Positions 49,499 through 58,508 are shown, counted from the stretch's first letter. The stretch is 64,000 bases of DNA from Methylicorpusculum oleiharenae (GCF_009828925.2 NZ_WUTY02000001.1:4432492-4496491), one strand, 5' to 3'. Numbers and translations are program-made. The notes: generated by a model from the letters alone, not told the origin.

Positions 49499-50538
49499 GC
49501 GATCAAATCAACCCGGTGTCACTTATCGACACGCCCACCGGCTACACCGACTGGCTAACCGAACTCAAAACCCGCATTCATTCCGCACAACAACGCGCGG
49601 CCTTATCCGTCAACCGTGAATTGATTCTGCTGTATTGGCAGATCGGTCGGGACATTCTGGAAAGGCAAGCGCAACAAGGCTGGGGTGCCAAGGTTATCGA
49701 GCGATTGGCTCACGATTTGCGCACCACATTTCCGGATATGAAGGGTTTTTCCCGCGCTAACTTGATGTATATGAGGGCTTTTGCCGAAGCCTGGCCTGAT
49801 GCCGCAATTGTCCAACAGCTTGTTGGACAATTGCCATGGGGACACAACTTGGTGCTACTCAGCAAATTGAAAGAGGTGGGTAGCCGCAAACGCTATGCCG
49901 AAAGGGCTATTGAATACGGTTGGTCGCGCAATGTGCTGAATATCCACATCGAAACCCGTTTGCTGGAACGGGAAGGCAACGCGGTCACTAATTTCGAAGC
50001 CAATCTGCCAAAGCCGCATTCGGATTTGGCCCGCGAATCCTTGAAAGACCCTTATTTGTTCGATTTTCTCGACATTGGCCAAGAGGCCGACGAGCGGGAA
50101 ATTGAAAACGCGCTGGTTAAGCATATCACCCGTTTTTTGATCGAACTCGGCGCAGGCTTTGCTTTCGTCGGCCGGCAATACCATCTGGAAGTTGGCGGCG
50201 ACGACTTTTTTATCGACCTGTTGTTTTACCACCTGAAGTTGCGTTGCTATGTGGTGGTGGAACTCAAGACCGGAGCTTTCAAGCCGGAACACGCCGGACA
50301 ATTGAGTTTTTACCTGACGGCCGTAGACGCGCAACTCAAAGCCGAGTTCGACCAGCCAACTATCGGCCTATTGTTGTGCAAGACACAAAACCGGGTCGTG
50401 GCCGAATATGCTTTGCGCGATACCAACAAGCCGATCGGCGTGGCTGAGTACCAATTGGTCGAAGCCCTGCCGACCGAATTGCAAACCAGTTTGCCCAGTA
50501 TAGAGAAAATTGAACAGGAGCTGGGTGATTTGTCCTGA
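49495..50538 (+). CDS. DUF1016 (YhcG-type) PD-(D/E)XK nuclease domain protein
   Basis: 347 residues. The DUF1016 N-terminal domain (~10-160; LYWQIGRDILERQ, AKVIERLAHDLRTTFP) is helical and includes QLVGQLPWGHNLVLLSKL. The C-terminal PD-(D/E)XK nuclease (~165-345) shows DDFFIDLLFYH with the Asp and VVVELKTGAFKPE with E-x-K near 255. Such proteins occur beside restriction systems; function is unproven. Start 49495 is the ATGA overlap with the HNH gene. Last gene of the island. Confidence 0.85.
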   Translation: MSDQINPVSLIDTPTGYTDWLTELKTRIHSAQQRAALSVNRELILLYWQIGRDILERQAQQGWGAKVIERLAHDLRTTFPDMKGFSRANLMYMRAFAEAWPDAAIVQQLVGQLPWGHNLVLLSKLKEVGSRKRYAERAIEYGWSRNVLNIHIETRLLEREGNAVTNFEANLPKPHSDLARESLKDPYLFDFLDIGQEADEREIENALVKHITRFLIELGAGFAFVGRQYHLEVGGDDFFIDLLFYHLKLRCYVVVELKTGAFKPEHAGQLSFYLTAVDAQLKAEFDQPTIGLLLCKTQNRVVAEYALRDTNKPIGVAEYQLVEALPTELQTSLPSIEKIEQELGDLS

Positions 50539-51108
50539 AGAAATTGATTGACTGTTAGTAAAGCAAATCCTGAGAATTTACCAAATATGTATGATAAAAC
50601 TACTAATCATCAACTCATTGAAAACGTGAAGTTTCCCAGTTTTTATAGGGATGTTCAGGCTGGTTCAGGCACTGTGTTTGTATAAATAGTTCCCTTCGCT
50701 CAGGCAGGGTTTGCTGGAACCCAGAACAATGAATGGCAAAGGCTTTGGCACGTCTCCTTGTGTCCTGGATCCCAACAATCCCTTATATCTGCCGGGATAA
50801 CGCTTCTACCCAATGCGATCAATGCTTAACTAAATTGTTTTGCCACCGTTTACGCATACCCTATCGATAATTCCTGCAACCCAGGCATAATTTTGAAATT
50901 ATTGGGAAACTTCAGATTGTAAACTTTTTATGACACGAACTACAGGAAGACGACCATTGGGATACCAACGACCAGCTTCACACTAATTCAACGCCTCCAT
51001 CAACAAAAACTCGATTCTTGTGCTTACCTCAGCCGATAATTCTGATTATGAGAGCAATGAAGCTGGCAGGCACGAAGCAATGCGCACCTACTGACTTTTT
51101 TGCTTCCT
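50539..51108. other. Right edge of the defence island, no gene
   Basis: 570 bases with no supported coding sequence. Two degenerate REP-like arms lie at 50700-50724 and 50765-50802. The rest (to 51108) has only broken frames. No terminator with a U-tract for either flanking operon was found. Confidence 0.35.
50700..50802. repeat. Pair of degenerate REP-like arms in inverted orientation
   Basis: The left arm (TCAGGCAGGGTTTGCTGG...) and the right arm (CTGGATCCCAACAATCCC...GCCGGGATAACG) each resemble the motif within the MITE at 41981-42011, the right one as its reverse complement with a ~7-base insertion. They look like decayed copies of the same dispersed repeat. Confidence 0.45.
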
Positions 51109-51642
51109 TCAACTCCAGGCTTGATCTATCCCTTTCAACCATAAGTCTATGCGTTCTTCTGTCAGTTCTTTTTGATTCTCTTCATCCAAAACGAGACCGA
51201 CAAATTGATCATCAATTATCGCCTTGGAAAATTTAAATTTGTAGCCAGCAGCCTCCCATCCGTCACCGATAATTTCAGCCCCGCATTCAGTAAATGCATC
51301 GTATATATCCCGTAAAGCGCTGGCGAAATTGCTGCTGTATGATTTTTGGTTTCCCAAACCATACAAGGCTACTTTTTTACCCTCGAACGAATGGCCTTTC
51401 AATCTGGGCAAAAACTCTTCCCAGCTTTCCGTCTGATTACCCGTCGATTTACCCGGCAATTCGCCTTCGCCATAAGTCGGCGTGCCCAAAATCAACACAT
51501 CATAAGCAAGCAAGTTCTCAACACCGGCATTACGAATATTGACGGGTTTATCGGCTTGAGAGCCTATGCATTTTGCAATCGTCTTGGCAACACGCCGCGT
51601 TGAGCCCGTATCAGTTCCAAAAATCACACCTACTTTCGCCAT
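51109..51642 (-). CDS. nifF: Long-chain flavodoxin, probable NifF-type donor
   Basis: 177 residues; an FMN electron carrier. FMN phosphate-binding loop GTDTGSTRRVA, Trp/Tyr loops around GTPTYGEGE and YGLGNQKSYSSNF, and the extra loop of long-chain flavodoxins at ~125-150. AAGGAA precedes the ATG. The position, last in the nif operon after the clpX paralogue, matches A. vinelandii nifF, so transfer of electrons to nitrogenase reductase is likely; the general fldA role cannot be ruled out. Confidence 0.85.
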   Translation of the reverse strand: MAKVGVIFGTDTGSTRRVAKTIAKCIGSQADKPVNIRNAGVENLLAYDVLILGTPTYGEGELPGKSTGNQTESWEEFLPRLKGHSFEGKKVALYGLGNQKSYSSNFASALRDIYDAFTECGAEIIGDGWEAAGYKFKFSKAIIDDQFVGLVLDEENQKELTEERIDLWLKGIDQAWS

Positions 51643-51653
51643 GGTGCTATTCC

Positions 51654-52274
51654 TTAAAGTTGAATTTGTAGTAATCCCGGAACAGACGTCTTATCTAAAT
51701 TCCCCCATTCTTCCGGTGTATAGGTTTTCAATGTCACCGCATGCAATCGACCGGATGCCAAGGGTTCAGTCAGCACAGCCATCACGCCTTGCTGCTTCTT
51801 TACCAGTGGTAAGGCCTGAAATTGCTGACTAATCACCGTAATCGACAAATTACACCCCTCGCCTTCAATCAGGACGGTCGCATCAGGAAAGCCGTTTTTA
51901 ACCAATTGTTCAACTTCAGCATGCGTTATTACTTGAGTATCAACCGCTTGTTGCTGACCTTCAACAATCGCACTTTTTAGCAAGGGCAACAAGCTGCCAT
52001 CACTGTCCATCGCTTCAACAATATCGCAGCCGCCGACTAACTCGCCCTTGACAAACAATTGAGGAAAAGTTGGCCACTTTGATAACTTGGGCAATTTTTC
52101 GCGAATAAAAGGTGCTTCCAAGATGTTGACAAAGGCAAACGGGATTGCACTGGCATTAAGAATACCGACTGCTTTGCCGGAAAAACCGCATTGTGGAGCG
52201 GAAGGAATACCTTTCATATATAAAATGATCGGATTGTCGGCGAGTTGCTTGCGGATTTTTTCTTCGGTGGTCAT
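51654..52274 (-). CDS. Monothiol glutaredoxin-BolA fusion
   Basis: 206 residues. The N-terminal ~105 are a CGFS-type monothiol glutaredoxin: Cys29 in PQCGFSGKA, WPTFPQLFVKGELVGGCD. Residues ~120-195 read as a BolA domain, ending in HAVTLKTYTPEEW, which is the BolA signature. Separate CGFS glutaredoxin and BolA proteins form [2Fe-2S]-bridged complexes; here they are one chain. In the nif operon an iron-sulfur delivery or sensing role is likely but inferred. AGAG precedes the ATG; the flavodoxin start is 11 bases downstream. Confidence 0.85.
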   Translation of the reverse strand: MTTEEKIRKQLADNPIILYMKGIPSAPQCGFSGKAVGILNASAIPFAFVNILEAPFIREKLPKLSKWPTFPQLFVKGELVGGCDIVEAMDSDGSLLPLLKSAIVEGQQQAVDTQVITHAEVEQLVKNGFPDATVLIEGEGCNLSITVISQQFQALPLVKKQQGVMAVLTEPLASGRLHAVTLKTYTPEEWGNLDKTSVPGLLQIQL

Positions 52275-52381
52275 GGTTTTTTCTCTTTAAAAAAGGACAT
52301 TCGGAATGACATTGGATATCCGCCGGCTAAGGCCATGATATAAACAATCAACATCCGAATTTTGATGGGTGATTTTTTGAA

Positions 52382-53668
52382 CTAATGAGCTTGCTGTTGA
52401 ATTGGCGAGGGTTCTTCGCGTTCGATCAATTTGATCGTCGTTTCACCCTTAACGGCTGACGCCTCAATAATGCAGGCTTCAACATTGTCCCGGGTCGGTA
52501 GCTCGAACATGGGCTTGCGTAAAATTGTCTCAATGATACTTCGCAACCCCCGCGCACCGGTATTTCTGACAATCGCTTTTTCAGCAATTTCGACCAGGGC
52601 TTCGGTGGTAAACTCAAGATTCACGCCGTCATAGGCAAACAAATGCTGATACTGCTTGACCAGTGCATTTTTAGGTTCGGTCAGTATTTGGATTAACGCA
52701 TCTATATCCAGAGGTTCCAGCGGCGCGAGTATCGGAAACCGACCGATAAACTCAGGAATCAAACCAAAACGTTTCAGATCGTCCGGCTCGGTCGCATTGA
52801 GCAGTTCTTCCAGTGGCGGTTTCTGATTAGACCGACTGATATCCAGATGAAAACCAATCGCTGTGTTGGCAGGCACCAACCGTTTTTCTACATGTTTTTC
52901 CAGCCCTGGAAATGCCCCGCCTGCTATAAATAAAATGTTACGGGTATCAATCATTACCGAATCGGAGTTACTGGCATCTTTCCGTCGCCCTTTGCAGGGC
53001 ACTTTAACCTGAGATCCTTCGACCAGCCTGAGCAGCGCCTGTTGCACGCCTTCGCCGGAGACATCACGCGTACCGAAAGCCTGCTCCGGACTGCGGGCAA
53101 TTTTATCCACCTCATCCAGATACACAATGCCCCACTCGGCTTTACCGGTATGACCGTCGGCTACATCCAGAAGACGGACCAATATATTTTCCACATCGTC
53201 GCCGACATAGCCGGCCTGCGTCAGCGTCGTCGCATCGGCCACTACAAACGGAACTCCGACAATTTTCGCCAGGGTACTGGCCAGTAACGTTTTACCGGTT
53301 CCGGACGGGCCTATCAGCAAAATATTGGATTTTCCTATTTCAACGCTGCCGGATGCCGATCCCAAACCGCCGATTTGGCTGCTTTCATGTTTCAAGCGCT
53401 TGTAATGGTTATAAACCGCAACAGACAAAATTTCCTTGGCCAAATTCTGGCCAATAATATATTCATCCAGCAACGCTTTTATTTCGACCGGCTTCGGTAA
53501 AGGACCCTGCATTTCAGCCAGTTCCTTTTTTTTACCCCAGCTGGAGACGACCTGATTGGCCAGCACAACACAGGCCTCGCAAATCTGCCCTTCATTGCCG
53601 GCAATCAACGGCACATCGATAGAGGCCTCTACCCCGCAAAATGAACACTTTTTATTTTGTTTTTGCAT
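52382..53668 (-). CDS. clpX: ClpX paralogue in the nif cluster
   Basis: 428 residues; AAA+ unfoldase. The zinc-binding domain has Cys8, Cys11, Cys30 and Cys33; Walker A GPSGTGKT near 117; pore loop GYVGDD; Walker [10 protein letters not shown]; and the IGF tripeptide (AIGFHLD) used to dock ClpP. Located between nifM and the glutaredoxin gene as in A. vinelandii (clpX2), so it probably remodels or turns over nif proteins. No clpP is adjacent. Confidence 0.93.
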   Translation of the reverse strand: MQKQNKKCSFCGVEASIDVPLIAGNEGQICEACVVLANQVVSSWGKKKELAEMQGPLPKPVEIKALLDEYIIGQNLAKEILSVAVYNHYKRLKHESSQIGGLGSASGSVEIGKSNILLIGPSGTGKTLLASTLAKIVGVPFVVADATTLTQAGYVGDDVENILVRLLDVADGHTGKAEWGIVYLDEVDKIARSPEQAFGTRDVSGEGVQQALLRLVEGSQVKVPCKGRRKDASNSDSVMIDTRNILFIAGGAFPGLEKHVEKRLVPANTAIGFHLDISRSNQKPPLEELLNATEPDDLKRFGLIPEFIGRFPILAPLEPLDIDALIQILTEPKNALVKQYQHLFAYDGVNLEFTTEALVEIAEKAIVRNTGARGLRSIIETILRKPMFELPTRDNVEACIIEASAVKGETTIKLIEREEPSPIQQQAH

Positions 53669-53684
53669 AAAAGCCCCGTTTGAA

Positions 53685-54530
53685 TCACTTAGGTAAACCG
53701 GATAACCACGCTTTTTGACAGTTGCGTCGGTAACGCTCCTGCATGATTTCCCGGATTTTAGGCGTCGCCTTTTGCAGCGATAATGTTTCAGCTTTGACTA
53801 TCTCAATACATTCAATGATATGAAAGCCGACTTCAGTTTCTATTACCTGACTGATTTCATTCAGTTTTAAATTGAACAATACAGCATCGATTTCGGGATA
53901 TAAGATGCCCCGCGCAAAAACGCCGAGCATGCCGCCTTGCAGAGAAGTCGGACATTCGGAATATTTAAGGGCCAGATCAGGAAATTTATACGGCTTGTTT
54001 TTCAGCTTCAGGCGAATATCCAGCAAGCGCTGACGTGCATTTTCCCGGCTGTTTTCCGGGTAATCAGGATTAATCGTAATTAAAATATGACGAACGGTGC
54101 GTTGTTCCGGAATATTGAATTTTTCAGGGTGGCAATGATAAAAAATGCCTATTTCAACTTCACTCACGCTGGGTGTCCGACTGGCGACTTTGTCCATCAC
54201 GGCATTGACTTTACATTCTCTTTTCAATGCCGCGCGCAATCCATCGCTGTCGAGATTATTATGCTTCAAGGTCTCCAGAAAACTTTCATCATCATTAAAC
54301 CGGCTGCGAATTTCTTCATAAGCCCGGTCAAGTTCTTCATCTGAAATGATAACGCCGGTAGCCTCTTTAGCATTTAAAACCCGGGTTTCGATATCATAGG
54401 CTTTTGATGCATGAATCCGGGCTTTGGTAAATTGTTCACTTTCCAGTTCGGCCGGGGGTTTTTTAAATAGCGCCAGCGCCGCTCTTAATAAGGTATAAGG
54501 CTCTATCGATACTTCGGCCGTCATATTCAT
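53685..54530 (-). CDS. nifM: NifM, PpiC-type peptidyl-prolyl isomerase for nitrogenase Fe protein
   Basis: 281 residues from ATG 54530 (A. vinelandii NifM ~292). N-terminal helical half (~1-135), then a parvulin domain (~140-240; [46 protein letters not shown]). Required for maturation of NifH in other diazotrophs. A longer open frame to 54638 exists, but the chosen start sits one base from the nifZ stop and matches the family N-terminus. Confidence 0.93.
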   Translation of the reverse strand: MNMTAEVSIEPYTLLRAALALFKKPPAELESEQFTKARIHASKAYDIETRVLNAKEATGVIISDEELDRAYEEIRSRFNDDESFLETLKHNNLDSDGLRAALKRECKVNAVMDKVASRTPSVSEVEIGIFYHCHPEKFNIPEQRTVRHILITINPDYPENSRENARQRLLDIRLKLKNKPYKFPDLALKYSECPTSLQGGMLGVFARGILYPEIDAVLFNLKLNEISQVIETEVGFHIIECIEIVKAETLSLQKATPKIREIMQERYRRNCQKAWLSGLPK

Positions 54531-54531
54531 A

Positions 54532-55011
54532 TCACTCTTCCGGTTCTGAAAAGGTATCCGGATTAGCCGGCTCCAAAATGCTTTCCGGTACTTGAAGCGT
54601 TCTGCCTGGAAATCGGACATGGTATTGAATTGGCTCATAGTCTCTTAGTACCTTGAGAATTTCGCCTTCCTGCCCTTTTTCGGCGACAACCTGCCCTTGA
54701 ATGCCCAAATCAATTGTGCTGACCACTTTATCCCGAAATTCAAAACGACTGGGATTCCAAGGCGCATCAGCCAAAATCAGCTCTTCCGCTCGGCAACCGA
54801 CCATACGACCCAAATCAAGAAAATGAACGGTGTAAATCACTTGATCCTGCAAAAACGTTCCCACCTCAATGACATGACCGATACTGCCTCGCCGGATCAG
54901 GAGTTCGCCAACTGCCTTGCCGGGATACGTGCCGTCGTTGCGCACATTGCGGGTCACCCGCACGGCTTCACCAAAATCGAAGCGCTCTTCGTCGAACCGT
55001 TCCTCAATCAT
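54532..55011 (-). CDS. nifZ: NifZ, P-cluster maturation protein
   Basis: 159 residues; NifZ assists formation of the second P-cluster of the MoFe protein. Conserved N-terminal beta domain with VRVTRNVRNDGTYPG, GELLIRRGSIGHV and FLQDQVIYTVHFLD. Its start overlaps the nifW stop by one base. Confidence 0.93.
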   Translation of the reverse strand: MIEERFDEERFDFGEAVRVTRNVRNDGTYPGKAVGELLIRRGSIGHVIEVGTFLQDQVIYTVHFLDLGRMVGCRAEELILADAPWNPSRFEFRDKVVSTIDLGIQGQVVAEKGQEGEILKVLRDYEPIQYHVRFPGRTLQVPESILEPANPDTFSEPEE

Positions 55012-55322
55012 TACTTGATGTCGGTCAAGGGGACAAACACGGTTTGCGGTTCGCCCATTTTGAAAACTTTGAACACTTTTTCGGTTTGCGCATCGGATTC
55101 CACAAAATCGAAATAAGCCCGATGCAGCAGTTGTTTGTAGATGGCCTGACGTGCATCTTCATCTTCCGGCATTTTGTCTCCCGCCTGATTCAAATAATCA
55201 TGAAAACGCTGCAAAATATGCAGTCGGTTGACATGCACGACGGACGGGTCGTAGTCCAGTTCGAAATACTGTAAAAAGTCCTCTGCCGATTCCAACTCTT
55301 CGATTTCTTCTGTAAAGCTCAT
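55011..55322 (-). CDS. nifW: NifW, nitrogenase-stabilising protein
   Basis: 103-104 residues; protects or stabilises the MoFe protein from oxygen. Motifs SAEDFLQYFELDYDPSVV and LHILQRFHDYL are typical. ATG 55322 has GAGG 9 bases upstream; an in-frame ATG at 55352 is less likely. One-base overlap with nifZ. Confidence 0.93.
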   Translation of the reverse strand: MSFTEEIEELESAEDFLQYFELDYDPSVVHVNRLHILQRFHDYLNQAGDKMPEDEDARQAIYKQLLHRAYFDFVESDAQTEKVFKVFKMGEPQTVFVPLTDIK

Positions 55323-55338
55323 GACGTTAACCTCGGGT

Positions 55339-55449
55339 TTAAAATGGACCAATCAGATCCGTATCGCTAACGATCAAATACACCGCCAATACCGCAAAAA
55401 TCAGCACTGAAATGACAGCAAGAACAGGTTCCGGTTTTTCGTTAAACAT
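55339..55449 (-). CDS. 36-residue single-helix membrane peptide in the nif operon
   Basis: ATG 55449, TAA 55339-55341. An AAGGGG ribosome site lies about seven bases upstream. The product (MFNEKPEPVLAVISVLIFAV...) has one strong helix at 9-27 and a short polar tail. It lies between fdxB and nifW on the same strand, with only 16 bases to the nifW start. No family is recognised. Confidence 0.5.
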   Translation of the reverse strand: MFNEKPEPVLAVISVLIFAVLAVYLIVSDTDLIGPF

Positions 55450-55518
55450 CTGACACCCCTTATCGTGGACGGGATAGCGCTAGAGACTCAAAATCTCGCG
55501 TCTCATCAAGACTCAACA

Positions 55519-55836
55519 TCAAGCCGCTTCTTTATGCTCATGGGTAAAGCAATCTTTCGGACAAACTTTCGAGCAGGCTTCGCAGCCTATACAGTCATTC
55601 GCATTTTTAATGTTCATGACCATGCTGTTATCATCATCGTCCTCGAAATCACCGTAATCATCGCCAAAATCTTCCGGATTCAGCACCTCGTCTTTTTCGA
55701 CCAGATCGAACACATCTCTGGGACACACTTTAAAGCAGCGCCCGCAACCAATGCAGGTCCGTTGATTTAAATCCGTCACATAAGCAGGCGTCCAAACGGC
55801 GCCGCCAAAGGTTACTCCAGTTACTAAATCTGCCAT
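55519..55836 (-). CDS. fdxB: Nif-specific ferredoxin III (two [4Fe-4S])
   Basis: 105 residues. Two cysteine clusters, CIGCGRCFKVCP (~28-39) and CIGCEACSKVCP (~82-93), separated by an acidic insert (DFGDDYGDFEDDDDN) as in FdxB/ferredoxin III of nif clusters. Likely an electron carrier for nitrogenase or FeMo-co assembly. Confidence 0.93.
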   Translation of the reverse strand: MADLVTGVTFGGAVWTPAYVTDLNQRTCIGCGRCFKVCPRDVFDLVEKDEVLNPEDFGDDYGDFEDDDDNSMVMNIKNANDCIGCEACSKVCPKDCFTHEHKEAA

Positions 55837-55845
55837 GGTTGCTCC

Positions 55846-56061
55846 TTACGCAGTTTCAGATTGGGCTGCAAGCAGTTTTTGGTTGGCTTCGTCCCACGTC
55901 TTGCAGGCGTCAAAGGTCGCCTGTGCAATTCCCATCAGTTCCCCGTAAGCATCGGGCAACTTGTCTTCAATTAAATCGTGCAATTCCATGGCTTGTTCAC
56001 TGGCCAGCCGCTTGTTTTTTTTGACTTCCTTTTCCAATGCCTTGATTTCTTCGGATGTCAT
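55846..56061 (-). CDS. CCE_0567-type nif-associated metalloprotein
   Basis: 71 residues from ATG 56061; a small helical protein (MTSEEIKALEKEVKKNKR; DLIEDKLPDAYGELM; ATFDACKTW) of the type encoded after the DUF269 gene in nif clusters. Function unknown. A longer in-frame start at 56145 would overlap the DUF269 gene and is rejected. Confidence 0.85.
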   Translation of the reverse strand: MTSEEIKALEKEVKKNKRLASEQAMELHDLIEDKLPDAYGELMGIAQATFDACKTWDEANQKLLAAQSETA

Positions 56062-56071
56062 GACACGCTCC

Positions 56072-56545
56072 CTAGGCTTCTGCCACTTCTTTATGCTTCT
56101 CGATAAAAGCCAGCGCCTTTTCGATTTGTTTCTCACTTTCCACACACAGAGCTTCCAGGCTTGGAAAGCCCCAGCGATGAACGTCCCGCAACGTTTTATC
56201 GGTTACGATCAATTTTCCGACCATGATCAATGCACGACCAAAACCTTCATGTGTCAAATTGACAAACGGTACCGCCATCAAACCGGTTTTCTTCTCGATC
56301 AATGATGCAATGGCGTTGTAATAAGACTTTAGCCGCGTGATGGTGATTTCATCAGGATCGCCGACAATCGGAATCTCGCGCTTACGCTCTTTGGTCAAAA
56401 TCAGCGGATCGATGATTTTTTCCTCAGGCCAGCCTTCGAATGTGTCGTAAGTGTCGACAGCGCGTAATTGTTTGAGCATTTCCACAACGAAATCCGAACT
56501 CATGTAAGGATCGTTTTCTTCAATGACGAGTGCTGCTTGGGACAT
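56072..56545 (-). CDS. NifX-associated protein (DUF269)
   Basis: 157 residues; family typically encoded between nifX and the small CCE_0567 gene in diazotrophs. Conserved block WPEEKIIDPLILTKERKREIP and FVNLTHEGFGRALI. GAGGAAA precedes the ATG. A hairpin (56585-56610) lies in the 84 bases upstream, after nifX. Confidence 0.93.
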   Translation of the reverse strand: MSQAALVIEENDPYMSSDFVVEMLKQLRAVDTYDTFEGWPEEKIIDPLILTKERKREIPIVGDPDEITITRLKSYYNAIASLIEKKTGLMAVPFVNLTHEGFGRALIMVGKLIVTDKTLRDVHRWGFPSLEALCVESEKQIEKALAFIEKHKEVAEA

Positions 56546-56584
56546 AGTGTTTCCTCGATAGAGATCAATTAGATAGAACGTTAG

Positions 56585-56610
56585 GATGGGCTGATGTTAG
56601 AAAGCCCATC
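56585..56610. other. Hairpin between nifX and the DUF269 gene
   Basis: Inverted repeat GATGGGCT / AGCCCATC with a 10-base loop in the longest intergenic space of the nif operon. No U-tract. It may act as an mRNA processing or stability element between nifENX and the downstream genes. Confidence 0.35.
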
Positions 56611-56629
56611 GCTTGCTATGGGTGTTGAA

Positions 56630-57115
56630 TCATTCCGACCACCCCTCTTCTTCCATTTCATCGAAACGCGAAGCATCGGGACTTTTGGCTTTATTCAGTG
56701 CTTTTACCAGCCAGCTTGACGGGCCGGTTTTCAATTCGTTTTGCAAATCGGCAATTAAATCGGCGATTCGGCTGCCTTCGTGTACCTTTACCGGCTGGAT
56801 ACCCTGAGCCACCAGCTGTTTGATCGCTGAGGCACCGACAGCTTGACAGTAAACCGCGGCGCAACCTTCCAGCATCTGCATTTTGACCGACAATTTTTGT
56901 TCATTACCGTCCTGATCCAGTTCGCCGAACTGGGCGGCTTCCAGTAATTCGTAACGCTCCGGATTCACTGCATAGACCGCGAATGACCTGGAAGAACCGA
57001 AATGCTGATTGACTGTTTTCATATCGGTGGTGGCAAAAGCGACTTTTATGGCGGTATCCATGGCTAGACTCTGCTCGTTGGTTTGGACAATGTGCATGCG
57101 CCGGGTTAGTGACAT
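56630..57115 (-). CDS. nifX: NifX, FeMo-co precursor carrier
   Basis: 161 residues; carries NifB-co or VK-cluster between NifB and NifEN. Core KVAFATTDMKTVNQHFGSS, a typical NifX/NifY/NifB-C fold, and GCAAVYCQAVGASAIKQL. The first ten codons overlap the nifN 3' end by 10 bases. The acidic C-terminal tail is usual. Confidence 0.94.
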   Translation of the reverse strand: MSLTRRMHIVQTNEQSLAMDTAIKVAFATTDMKTVNQHFGSSRSFAVYAVNPERYELLEAAQFGELDQDGNEQKLSVKMQMLEGCAAVYCQAVGASAIKQLVAQGIQPVKVHEGSRIADLIADLQNELKTGPSSWLVKALNKAKSPDASRFDEMEEEGWSE

Positions 57116-58503
57116 GACGGCGTGTCCTGTTGTCTTTCGTTTTCAGGTTTTTGCGCGTAAACCGAGTGATAAGGTGCTATCTCTTCATGGGCAAAATTGA
57201 TGACCAGATTAGCCAAATCAAACAAGGCCTGACGGGTTCCGCGATAGCCTATCCAGGTTTTCTGATAACCACCGATGATGTCATAAAGCGGAAATCCCGC
57301 ACGTAAAACAGGAATACCCAATCGTTCGGCTGTCGCAACAGCGTGTGAATTGCCGATCAGTAATTGTGCTTTATGGGCTTTGGCAGTTAATTCAAGATCT
57401 TCCAGATCGCCAATTTTGATACTATCCGTTTTAGCTTCGGCTAATACCGGCGCATTGGCAGCACTGATCGCAGCAACGACCTCGGATCCCATTTCATTAA
57501 CCAAATCGATGAAAGCATTGAGCTGATCGGGATCCGCAGCTATCGCAATACGCAATTGACCCAGCATAAAATGCGTGTCCAGCATCGTATCCTGCAACTG
57601 CGCGCGCTGACGCTCGATGCGTTCAGGCACATCCTGCCCGGCAATTTCGCTGAGTGCGCAAATCAATGCATCGCTCGCGGATAAACCATAACAATGCTTA
57701 AAGAAGTAACTGGGGACCTGGGTTTTTTCCTGCAGCAATTCACCGGCTTTTTGCAAGGAAGCGCCGATGACCAGTGTCGCCTTGGCATCGCCCAAAGTAG
57801 CCATTTCCGAAATCGCTGTACCGCCTATGGTCACTGGCGAGAAATCCTGATCGGTCAATACGCCGTCCAGTGAATCGGAAATATCGGGAACGAATACCGG
57901 CCTCAGTTGAAACTGTTCAATGAGTTCGCGCAAAGCTTCCAGATCGCCTGGCGTCAACATAGGACCGGACAAAACATTGACCTGCCGTTTACGTTTACCC
58001 GGCGCAGTTCCGGCAACAGCGGTATCCGGAACCAGCGTCCGGATGATTTCAGTCAGCGTTGCTGCATAACCGGTTTCGACACAGCCGGTAAAATCGGGCG
58101 TATTGACCGCGACAACAGCGACATGATCAAACTGTGGATATTTTGCGCGAAATTCGCGGACATTCCGGTGCACATCGGCACCTTGTGTTTCGGCCAAACC
58201 GGTGGTCAGCACCGTAATCAAGGCCGGATTGGATTTTTCGGCAATCGCTTTTAAACCTTCAACTACATTTTCATCAGCCCCCATCACCGAACTGCCCTGA
58301 TCCATGGCAGTTGACTGCAAGGGTATCGGCTCCCTGAAATGACGCACGAAAAACACTTTGGCAAAGGCCGTGCAACCCTGCGATCCATGAAGCATGGGGA
58401 TGGCCTTATCGAAACCCAGTGTTGCCAACGAACCGCCAATCGGTTGACTGGCTTTCAGAGGATTAACCGACAATGCTTTTTTACGTTTGTGTATTTCAGC
58501 CAT
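57106..58503 (-). CDS. nifN: NifN, FeMo-co scaffold beta subunit
   Basis: 465 residues; pairs with NifE to form the scaffold on which FeMo-co is built. N-terminus NPLKASQPIGGSLATLGF, LHGSQGCTAFAKVFFVRHF with the P-cluster-like Cys, and TTGLAETQGADV. Five bases separate it from nifE; it overlaps nifX. Confidence 0.96.
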   Translation of the reverse strand: MAEIHKRKKALSVNPLKASQPIGGSLATLGFDKAIPMLHGSQGCTAFAKVFFVRHFREPIPLQSTAMDQGSSVMGADENVVEGLKAIAEKSNPALITVLTTGLAETQGADVHRNVREFRAKYPQFDHVAVVAVNTPDFTGCVETGYAATLTEIIRTLVPDTAVAGTAPGKRKRQVNVLSGPMLTPGDLEALRELIEQFQLRPVFVPDISDSLDGVLTDQDFSPVTIGGTAISEMATLGDAKATLVIGASLQKAGELLQEKTQVPSYFFKHCYGLSASDALICALSEIAGQDVPERIERQRAQLQDTMLDTHFMLGQLRIAIAADPDQLNAFIDLVNEMGSEVVAAISAANAPVLAEAKTDSIKIGDLEDLELTAKAHKAQLLIGNSHAVATAERLGIPVLRAGFPLYDIIGGYQKTWIGYRGTRQALFDLANLVINFAHEEIAPYHSVYAQKPENERQQDTPSCH

Positions 58504-58508
58504 AGTCG

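Noticed and set aside
39217-50538. Defence island as an integrative element or prophage
   Set aside because: No integrase, tRNA end, phage structural gene or flanking direct repeat was found.
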